7,741 nt of DNA, taken from Desulfobacterales bacterium CG23_combo_of_CG06-09_8_20_14_all_52_9 (GTDB taxonomy: Bacteria; Desulfobacterota; Desulfobacteria; Desulfobacterales; UBA2156). The stretch covers positions 1 to 7,741 of the forward strand of contig PCSF01000001.1 of the NCBI GenBank assembly GCA_002771315.1, written 5' to 3'. A program made the position numbers and the translations under genes. Positions 1 through 5,763 of this stretch are shown here, in pieces (position 1 is the stretch's first letter; each line of letters starts with the position of its first letter). The notes under the pieces are model-generated. The model was not told where the DNA came from and made no database searches. It saw only the letters and a program-made list of their open reading frames with translations.

Positions 1-378
1 GAAAAGAACAGGCTGCTGGTGAAGATGGTAGCCTATAACGTGAGACATTACTCTCACCTGAAGAGTCTGATGGCGGCCCTTCTTCTCGATCTTCAGCGGG
101 AGAATATACGGCGGCTAGTTTTTTATGGGGTCAGCGAGGAGATGGAGGTTGCTTTCGTCACCCTCAACGAAACCGGAGTTGAGCTGGTGGGGATTGTCGA
201 AGACGAGGATAAACGTCCTGCGAAAAAAGTCTTGGGTCATGAAGTGGGGAGCTTGAACGATCTTTTTCGGTTCAACCCCGATGGGATTCTGATCACATCC
301 TTCGCCGATGGGGAAAGGCGGGTGAGCCGGTTGCAGGAGATCCTGCATGGGCAACAGATTAAGGTCTTCAGGTTGTGA
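1..378 (+). CDS. C-terminal part of a winged-helix regulator with a Rossmann-like sensor domain (5' partial)
   Basis: The frame is open from the first base of the window to a TGA at 376-378, giving 125 residues with no start of its own. Internal GTG (19) and ATG (25) codons exist, but residues before them (EKNRLLVKM) read as coding, so I treat the gene as cut by the window edge. Residues 1-30 are helical and basic, like the last helix after a MarR-type winged helix. Residues 36-125 look like a small Rossmann fold: strand RRLVFYG (37-43), helix, strand ELVGIVEDED (61-70), then a buried strand DGILITSF (94-101). Proteins of this layout, with an N-terminal winged helix and this C-terminal domain, are known beside sugar-nucleotide SDR genes in exopolysaccharide loci, where they are annotated as regulators. 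The DNA-binding half is not visible, so the regulator role rests on that resemblance. Alternatively it could be a stand-alone PglD-N/CoA-binding-like domain. Confidence 0.6.
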   Translation, partial: EKNRLLVKMVAYNVRHYSHLKSLMAALLLDLQRENIRRLVFYGVSEEMEVAFVTLNETGVELVGIVEDEDKRPAKKVLGHEVGSLNDLFRFNPDGILITSFADGERRVSRLQEILHGQQIKVFRL

Positions 379-447
379 TGAAACAATGGAAAACAGGTTC
401 AGGGTGTAGCCGGGATTTCTTCTCAAAGAGGAGCAAACCAGAAAAAC

Positions 448-452
448 GGGAG
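448..452 (+). promoter_or_regulatory. Ribosome binding site that favours the start at 459
   Basis: GGGAG lies six bases before the ATG at 459. The alternative in-frame starts, GTG 375 and ATG 378, overlap the stop of the preceding gene but have no good Shine-Dalgarno match. They would also add about 27 hydrophilic residues ahead of the Rossmann fold that the SDR family does not need. Confidence 0.5.
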
Positions 453-458
453 TTGAAG

Positions 459-1424
459 ATGGGAACAGGAAAGAAGATGTTCATAACAGGTGGTGCCGGG
501 TTTATCGGCACGGCTCTTATCAAGAGGTTCATTGATGACTATCGAGTCGTCGTTTACGACAACCTTTCACGTAACTCCCTGAGAGAGACGGGGCTATGGA
601 ATCACCCCCACCTCAAAGTGGTTCAGGGGGATGTCCTCGATTTTGACTCACTAAAAGGGAGTATTCCGCCTGATACCGATATGGTCCTCAATATGGCTGC
701 TGTTGCAGGGGTCGATACCGTGATTCAGAATCCGGTAAGGACCATGGAAGTGAATGCGATCGGTACCTACCATCTCATGAAGGCACTTAAGGAACTGAAA
801 CTGCTTCCCAATCTCGAGAGGCTGATCAATTTCTCAACGAGTGAGGTGTTTGGCATTAATGCGTTTCGGGTGGACGAAAAGTCGAGCACCAATCTTCAGC
901 CTGTGGGAGAGGCACGATGGACTTATTCAGTAAGCAAACTGGCAGGAGAGCATCTGACGCATGGCTATCATAAGCAGTTTGGTCTTCGGGCCGTCAACGT
1001 CCGGCCCTTTAATATTTATGGACCAGGACAAGTGGGTGAGGGGGCAATCCATCACTTTGTAGTGAGGGCGATCAAGAATGAACCATTGATCATTCATGGG
1101 GAGGGAGACCAAATCAGGTCATGGTGCTATATTGACGACATGATCGATGGCCTACTCCTATGTTCGGAGAAAAGAGAGGCTATCGGAGAGGTTTTTAATA
1201 TTGGAAATCCAAAAGGAACGATTACGATTCTATGGCTGGCAGAGAAGGTTATCCAACTTGCCGGCTCTTCTTCACGGATCGTCCATGTAGCCAAGAACTA
1301 TGTTGATGTGGAACTTCGTATACCCAGCATTGAAAAAGCGAAAGAACTGTTGGGATTTCAGCCAAGAGTAGATCTCAATGAGGGGATTAGGAGAACGATA
1401 GAATGGTACAGGGGCAGGATCTAA
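459..1424 (+). CDS. Extended SDR, NAD-dependent nucleotide-sugar epimerase/dehydratase/decarboxylase
   Basis: This is a 321-residue extended short-chain dehydrogenase/reductase, a usual length for the family. It should act in the cytoplasm on a nucleotide-activated sugar with bound NAD. Visible motifs are the dinucleotide-binding GGAGFIG (11-17), Asp34 at the end of strand 2 for the ribose, the GDVLD strand (57-61), the active-site loop FSTSEVFG (125-132), the catalytic pair Tyr156/Lys160 in YSVSK, and the substrate region RPFNIYGPG (182-190). The loop has Ser-Glu where RmlB-type 4,6-dehydratases carry Asp-Glu. That STSE form, the ARWTYSVSK context and the C-terminal NIGNPKGTITI and KAKELLGFQP segments resemble UDP-glucuronate decarboxylases (UXS, ArnA C-domain). 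The exact reaction is therefore uncertain: decarboxylase, 4-epimerase or another SDR activity. It ends inside the next gene (22-base overlap), so it is probably co-translated with the aminotransferase. A start at 378, overlapping the previous stop, remains possible. Confidence 0.85.
   Translation: MGTGKKMFITGGAGFIGTALIKRFIDDYRVVVYDNLSRNSLRETGLWNHPHLKVVQGDVLDFDSLKGSIPPDTDMVLNMAAVAGVDTVIQNPVRTMEVNAIGTYHLMKALKELKLLPNLERLINFSTSEVFGINAFRVDEKSSTNLQPVGEARWTYSVSKLAGEHLTHGYHKQFGLRAVNVRPFNIYGPGQVGEGAIHHFVVRAIKNEPLIIHGEGDQIRSWCYIDDMIDGLLLCSEKREAIGEVFNIGNPKGTITILWLAEKVIQLAGSSSRIVHVAKNYVDVELRIPSIEKAKELLGFQPRVDLNEGIRRTIEWYRGRI
1389..1393 (+). promoter_or_regulatory. Ribosome binding site for the aminotransferase
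   Basis: AGGAG sits nine bases before the ATG at 1403, inside the 3' end of the SDR gene. It supports that start over the in-frame GTG at 1430, which would give the family-typical N-terminus MKIRLSKPYFG but has only a poorly placed purine run in front of it. Confidence 0.5.
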
Positions 1425-2560
1425 GTCGTGTGAAGATCAGGCTTTCCAAGCCATACTTCGGCGATAAACAGAACCTTATGACCATGATCAAGGACATTTT
1501 AGAACGCGGTTTCCTTGTTCAAGGTAACTATGTGGCCCAATTCGAAAAACGGGTTGCCGAGTATCTTGGGGTGAAGCAAGCCGTTGCAGTTAGCTCGGGC
1601 ACCGCTGCTTTGCATATTGCTTTGGTGGCTCTTGGTATCGAGCCAGGGGACGAGGTAATCGTTCCTGCCTATACGTTTCCCGCGACAGCCAATGTGGTGG
1701 AACTGGTTGGGGGAGAGCCTGTCTTCGTAGACATTGACTTAAACACCTATGATATCCAAGCCGATCACATTACGAAAGTCATCTCACCAAGAACGAAGGC
1801 AATCATCCCTGTCCATTTGTTCGGAAATCCTTCAGACATGGACCCGATTATGGAGGTGGCGAGGGCCTGCGGACTAGCCGTGGTTGAAGACGCGGCAGGG
1901 GCGCTGGGTTCGGAGTATAAAAGGGAAAAGTGTGGCACGATAGGGACTCTGGGGTGCTTCAGTTTTCATCCTCGAAAGATCATTACAACAGGAGAGGGTG
2001 GGATGGTCATCACAAAGGATGACCTCTTGGTTGAAAGCCTGAGAAGGCTTCGGAACCATGGGATGAAGGCCGCCGGCCCTGTTCTTGACCTCGTGACGCC
2101 TGGCTTCAACTACCGCCTCAGCGAGACCGGGGCGGCTCTGGGGATGAGCCAAGTGAATGATCTCCAGGACCGAATCAGGGGACGCCAAAAACTGGCGGGA
2201 TATTACAAGAATCTTCTGGAGCAGATCCCGGAAGTCTCTGTGCAGAGGGCCCCGGCGGACGCGACGGTGGCCTGGCAGGCGTTTGTCGTGCGGCTTCGGG
2301 AGAGGGAAAACGGTCCCATCATCAAGCGACTGAAGGAGAAAGGGATCGAAACAACGATTGGAACCTATGCGCTCCACGTTCTGAAATATTATCAGAATAA
2401 ATACCATTTTCTACCATCGGATTATCCCAACGCGGCGATTCTCTTCACGGAATGCTTGGCCTTGCCGTTTTACAACGGGATGTCCATGGAAATGATCGAC
2501 GAGATTGTGAAAGCTCTGAAGGAGACCCTCGATGAGAATCAAACCAGTGAAGGAAAATAG
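1403..2560 (+). CDS. DegT/DnrJ/EryC1/StrS-family PLP-dependent sugar aminotransferase
   Basis: This 385-residue protein is a fold-type I, PLP-dependent aminotransferase that moves an amino group, normally from glutamate, onto a keto group of a nucleotide sugar. It has the family order of motifs: N-terminal RLSKPYFG (13-20), cofactor-phosphate loop VSSGTAALH (63-71), GDEVIVPAYTFPAT (82-95), VEDAAGALG with the pyridine-nitrogen Asp163 (161-169), and FSFHPRKIITTGEGG (186-200), where Lys192 is the Schiff-base lysine. TPGFNYRLSETGAALG follows, about 30 residues on. All expected catalytic residues are present, so it should be active. The product sugar cannot be read from the sequence; relatives include ArnB, PglE, WecE and perosamine synthases. 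The gene overlaps the SDR by 22 bases and the acetyltransferase by 29 bases, which strongly suggests one pathway. Local G+C is high around 2220-2280. GTG 1430 is the alternative start, giving 376 residues. Confidence 0.93.
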   Translation: MVQGQDLSRVKIRLSKPYFGDKQNLMTMIKDILERGFLVQGNYVAQFEKRVAEYLGVKQAVAVSSGTAALHIALVALGIEPGDEVIVPAYTFPATANVVELVGGEPVFVDIDLNTYDIQADHITKVISPRTKAIIPVHLFGNPSDMDPIMEVARACGLAVVEDAAGALGSEYKREKCGTIGTLGCFSFHPRKIITTGEGGMVITKDDLLVESLRRLRNHGMKAAGPVLDLVTPGFNYRLSETGAALGMSQVNDLQDRIRGRQKLAGYYKNLLEQIPEVSVQRAPADATVAWQAFVVRLRERENGPIIKRLKEKGIETTIGTYALHVLKYYQNKYHFLPSDYPNAAILFTECLALPFYNGMSMEMIDEIVKALKETLDENQTSEGK

Positions 2561-3062
2561 GACTCACGGCTCAGGGGAGTTTGACCCGGAGGATTTTCGT
2601 CGTTTGGGAAAGAACGTCGTTTTTGAACGGGGGGTCATGGTGTTTCATCCGGAGAACATCGAGATTGGGGAGAACGTCTATATCGGGCATTATACGATCC
2701 TGAAAGGATACTATAAGAATAGGATGACCCTTGGCGACCACGCCTGGATTGGGGCTCAATGTTTTCTGCACTCCGCCGGTGGACTGCGGATCGGAAAGGC
2801 TGTTGGCATCGGTCCCAAAGTAACGATTCTGACTTCGCAACATCACACGCCTGAGCGATCTCTCCCCGTTTACTTTTCGCCAATAGAATTTTCCGAGGTG
2901 ACATTGGATGATGGGTGCGATATCGGAACAGGCGCCATTATTCTGCCCGGGACAAAGATAGGGGAAGGAGCCATCATAGGCGCTGGTGCCGTGGTAACAA
3001 ATTCCGTCCCGGCCTATGAGATCTGGGCGGGTGTGCCAGCTCGAAAAATAGGGGTCAGATGA
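2532..3062 (+). CDS. Hexapeptide-repeat (left-handed beta-helix) acetyltransferase, WbbJ/LbH type
   Basis: This 176-residue acyltransferase belongs to the bacterial hexapeptide family. Imperfect hexapeptide turns run through the protein: IEIGENVYIG (43-52), MTLGDHAWIG (65-74), LRIGKAVGIG (85-94), VTLDDGCDIGTGAIILPGTK (123-142) and IGEGAIIGAGAVV (143-155). It closes with the usual GVPAR signature (167-171). His104 or His105 in TSQHHT is the likely catalytic base, by position after the first coils. Family members use acetyl-CoA, form trimers, and acetylate an amino or hydroxyl group of a sugar. Next to the aminotransferase, N-acetylation of the newly formed amino group is the simplest reading, but O-acetylation of the polysaccharide cannot be excluded. 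The ATG at 2532 has AAGGAG at 2519-2524, seven bases upstream and inside the aminotransferase gene, so translational coupling is likely. Confidence 0.88.
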   Translation: MRIKPVKENRTHGSGEFDPEDFRRLGKNVVFERGVMVFHPENIEIGENVYIGHYTILKGYYKNRMTLGDHAWIGAQCFLHSAGGLRIGKAVGIGPKVTILTSQHHTPERSLPVYFSPIEFSEVTLDDGCDIGTGAIILPGTKIGEGAIIGAGAVVTNSVPAYEIWAGVPARKIGVR

Positions 3063-3234
3063 ATCTTTTTAAAGACCCTGTAAATGCCTTTTAAAAGATG
3101 GGTGAAGCGACTCCCCGCCCCTGGGACGTCCACTGTTTTCGGTGTGCCGGGTGCGGGTTATCGAAATATAAATGTTTTTTGGCACACTGGAACTCGGTCA
3201 TCCGACGTGCAGAAGGAAGTGGTCGCTGACGTCT
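3063..3234 (+). other. 172-base intergenic gap with two AT-rich palindromic elements
   Basis: This is the only sizeable gap in the window. Near its start lie two similar elements: TCTTT-TT-AAAGA (3064-3075) and the perfect palindrome CTTTTAAAAG (3088-3097), so TTTTTAAAGA recurs 23 bases later as TTTTAAAAGA. A short GGACGTCC palindrome follows at 3123-3130. ATATAAAT at 3166-3173 resembles a -10 box, but I see no matching -35 at the usual spacing. No stem followed by a T-run was found, so a terminator is not supported. Open frames here (for example from 3084) show no recognisable protein features. The gap may separate two transcription units. Confidence 0.4.
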
Positions 3235-4299
3235 ATGCGTGTGTTGCACCTGCCTGTCAATATTGCTTCTTTTGCGTCGCATACGGTTCGGGGACTGCGA
3301 CAAATTGGAGTGGACGCACGGGGATTAGTCCTTGTGAACACCCCCGTACAGTCTGAAGAGGCACTTCAGGTCATCGTATTAGCTTCTAGACTATGCAAGC
3401 ATTACGTTATGCGGCAAGGGATCCGGTGGCTTTATCAATACCTTAAGTGGGTGTCCTGGGCGGACGTGATTCATTGGTATTTCGGTGCATTAGCCCTTCC
3501 TTGGGGCCTTGACCTTAGATATCTGAAACTTCTTCGTAAGCCCGGGGTTGTGGAGTGGCTAGGATCCGACATCAGGATTCCAGAGATCGCATCAGAGGAT
3601 AATCCATATTACGCAGCGGCATTCAGTAATGGTTATGAGTATCGATCCGAAAGCCATCAAAAATCTTGGCAACTCCAACAACGCTTTGGAAAAGCTGGAT
3701 TTGGAAGTGTTGCCTCTGTAGGAATGCTTCCTTACGTCCATAAGGGGTTTTTCCCTCAAACTTACATGATGCCGCAACGTCTCGTGTTGTCCGATTATCT
3801 CCCAATCTATCCAGATCCTCACACGACACGGCCTCTTGTGGTTCATTCTTTAACGGCTCCTGTGACAAAAGGGACGTCCGCTGTTCTCATGGCGATTGAC
3901 CAGTTGAAAAGCCAATATTTATTTGATTTTCAGCTCATCCAAGGAGTGTCCCGGCACGAGGCGCTCCAGATTGTGCAAAAGGCCGACATCTTTCTTGATC
4001 AGTTTGTTCTCGGAGGCCACGGTATGGCAGCATTGGAGGCGATGGCCCTCGGCAAACCAGTGGTATGCTACATCAAGCCGTCGATGGCTGAAAAATATCC
4101 TCCGGATTGCCCGATTGTGAATGCCAATCAGGACAACCTGAGTGAGGTGCTGGAGTCCCTGTTGAATAAGGGGAGGGTGAGACACGAGATCGGTAGAGAG
4201 AGCCGGAGCTACGTTGAAAAATATCACGATGCTACCGTTTTGGCACATAAGCTCGTAGAGATCTATAAGGAAATGATGGTAAGAAAGAATAGGCTGTAA
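3235..4299 (+). CDS. GT-B fold glycosyltransferase (GT4-like)
   Basis: This 354-residue protein has two Rossmann-like halves, as in GT-B glycosyltransferases. The first begins at the N-terminus with strand MRVLHLPVNIAS and helix HTVRGLRQIGVDARGLVLV (16-34). The second starts near 200, with strand LVVHSL and KGTSAVLMAID (212-222). The donor-site region reads ADIFLDQFVLGGHGMAALEAMALGKPVVCYI (250-280). Glu268 matches the second glutamate of the retaining EX7E motif, while the first is replaced by Gly260, a variation common among polysaccharide-locus relatives. No signal peptide or membrane segment is evident, so it should act at the cytoplasmic face, adding a sugar to the lipid-linked repeat unit. 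Donor and acceptor are unknown. The start is uncertain: ATG 3235 fits the first beta strand, but its nearest purine-rich site (AGAAGGAAG, 3211-3219) is 15 bases away. ATG 3172 would add 21 residues without family-like features. Confidence 0.83.
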   Translation: MRVLHLPVNIASFASHTVRGLRQIGVDARGLVLVNTPVQSEEALQVIVLASRLCKHYVMRQGIRWLYQYLKWVSWADVIHWYFGALALPWGLDLRYLKLLRKPGVVEWLGSDIRIPEIASEDNPYYAAAFSNGYEYRSESHQKSWQLQQRFGKAGFGSVASVGMLPYVHKGFFPQTYMMPQRLVLSDYLPIYPDPHTTRPLVVHSLTAPVTKGTSAVLMAIDQLKSQYLFDFQLIQGVSRHEALQIVQKADIFLDQFVLGGHGMAALEAMALGKPVVCYIKPSMAEKYPPDCPIVNANQDNLSEVLESLLNKGRVRHEIGRESRSYVEKYHDATVLAHKLVEIYKEMMVRKNRL

Positions 4300-4302
4300 T
4301 AG

Positions 4303-5760
4303 ATGTTTACCTATATCAAAAAACTTCTGTCAGAGACCCTCATCTATGGACTATCCGGAGTAAGTTCAGGTCTACTGACGATTCTCCTTGTGCCGATTTA
4401 TACGCGAATTTTTTCCCCGGAGGATTATGGGGTGATGGGTCTGGTGACGACTACCATGGCTTTGCTTTCGATCCTTATTGTTCTATCCTTGGACAATTCT
4501 GCCCACCGATGGTATTGGGATACGGAAGATATCAATGATCAAAAAACGACCCTGGCTTCATGGACATGGTGCCAGATCGTGGTCTCACTAATCTTTGCCG
4601 GGCTGATTTTTATTCTTAGCCCCTGGATTGGGAGCGCACTGGTTAAGCGAGACGATGCCGGGCTCTACTTACGCTTGGCCGCGATGACCCTTCCTCTCGG
4701 GGTCCTTAATATGGTTGTCGCAAACTGGTTGCGCATGCAACGACGCCCTTGGACCACGGTGGCCTTTTCAGTTGGTAACGGCCTCTTCAATTTTCTACTG
4801 ACAATTATTCTGGTGGTCTTCTTTCATCAGGGCCTGAAGGGGGTTTATGTCGCGCAGGTTGTAACGGTTGCTATTGGTAGCATTGTCGCTGCTGCTCTTT
4901 TAGGAGATTGGGTATCCCTTCAGCGGTTTCAGTGGCGGCGTTTGCTGACGATGCTGAAGTACGGGCTTCCAATGATCCCGGCAGGTTTAGCCTACTGGAT
5001 CGTTAACCTGTCAGGGCGTTACTTTGTTCAGGGTTATTCATCGATTGCAGAAGTAGGGTTGTACCAGGTAGGCAGCACGATTGCTGCAATGGTAGCCCTT
5101 GTCACAGGCGCCTTTCAGTTGGCCTGGGGACCTTTTGCCATGTCTATCCACAAACAACCAGATGCTAACAAGGTCTATGCCAACGTCCTTCTCATCTATC
5201 TTTGGACAACTTGCCTGATCAGCACCCTGATCTCGCTATTTGCTCCCGAAATACTCTCTTTCTTTACCACCGAATCCTATCACGATGCCAGTGGGGTGGT
5301 CAGTCTTCTGTCTTTCAATTACGTGGTGGTCGGGTTGGGCTATATTGCTTCGATTGGACCCGCAATTGCAAGGACAACCAAGCCTTATGGAGTGGCACTG
5401 GTCGCCGCAGGAGGGCTGACTGTCATGCTAAACCTGATCCTTGTCCCCCGTTTTGGAAAAGAAGGTTCAGCAGCAGCAACATTGATTGCTCAATCGATTG
5501 TCCCGGTCTATGTCTTTTACCGCTCCCAGAAGCTTTATCCTATTCCGTTCCGGTTCGGAGCCGCTCTGGAGATCTTTCTAGGTGCCTTTCTTCTTGCCTC
5601 TCTTGGGGGAAGATTCTCTGTGACCAACCATGTGTTAGCGATTGGCATTAAAATTTTATTCATTTCAATCTTCTTTTCAACACTTTTTATGCTGCGTGTC
5701 GTAAGCTTTGGACAAGCGCGCGACTTTCTGCTGGACCAGTATCGGGGAATGAAGGAATAA
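4303..5760 (+). CDS. Polysaccharide biosynthesis flippase, Wzx/RfbX-like (MATE/MOP superfamily)
   Basis: This 485-residue, very hydrophobic protein has about 14 predicted membrane helices, near residues 12-32, 45-65, 88-110, 122-143, 152-174, 178-200, 218-238, 252-272, 292-314, 332-352, 362-382, 388-406, 418-436 and 444-466. Length and helix number match Wzx-type lipid-linked oligosaccharide flippases. Family-like features are the N-terminal pattern VPIYTRIFSPEDYGVMGL (30-47), RMQRRPW after helix 4 (144-150), KYGLPMIPAGLAYWIVN at helix 7 (219-235), and FQLAWGPFAMS after helix 8 (271-281). It would move the undecaprenyl-linked repeat unit from the cytoplasmic to the periplasmic face of the inner membrane for polymerisation. 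It begins three bases after the glycosyltransferase stop with only a weak AGG (4291-4293) in front, which suggests translation depends on the upstream gene. Helix borders are by eye. Confidence 0.92.
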   Translation: MFTYIKKLLSETLIYGLSGVSSGLLTILLVPIYTRIFSPEDYGVMGLVTTTMALLSILIVLSLDNSAHRWYWDTEDINDQKTTLASWTWCQIVVSLIFAGLIFILSPWIGSALVKRDDAGLYLRLAAMTLPLGVLNMVVANWLRMQRRPWTTVAFSVGNGLFNFLLTIILVVFFHQGLKGVYVAQVVTVAIGSIVAAALLGDWVSLQRFQWRRLLTMLKYGLPMIPAGLAYWIVNLSGRYFVQGYSSIAEVGLYQVGSTIAAMVALVTGAFQLAWGPFAMSIHKQPDANKVYANVLLIYLWTTCLISTLISLFAPEILSFFTTESYHDASGVVSLLSFNYVVVGLGYIASIGPAIARTTKPYGVALVAAGGLTVMLNLILVPRFGKEGSAAATLIAQSIVPVYVFYRSQKLYPIPFRFGAALEIFLGAFLLASLGGRFSVTNHVLAIGIKILFISIFFSTLFMLRVVSFGQARDFLLDQYRGMKE

Positions 5761-5763
5761 TGC

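Noticed and set aside
1874..2407. 177-codon open frame on the - strand inside the aminotransferase gene
   Set aside because: It lies wholly opposite a gene with intact catalytic motifs, its translation shows no recognisable domain, and the open frame is explained by the high G+C of this stretch.
3064..3097. AT-rich palindromes as a transcription terminator after the acetyltransferase
   Set aside because: The stems are short and A/T-only at the core, with no G+C-rich stem and no following T-run.
3180..3200. Possible sigma-54 promoter beginning with TGGCAC before the glycosyltransferase
   Set aside because: The -24-like TGGCAC has no GC-containing -12 element at the required spacing.
3084..3356. 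90-codon + strand frame covering the intergenic gap and the start of the glycosyltransferase
   Set aside because: It overlaps the glycosyltransferase in another frame, has no ribosome site or protein-like pattern, and its translation is low in recognisable secondary structure.
5202..5651. 149-codon + strand frame inside the flippase gene
   Set aside because: It is an out-of-frame reading of a clear membrane protein; its Cys/Arg/Ser-rich translation is typical of a shifted frame.
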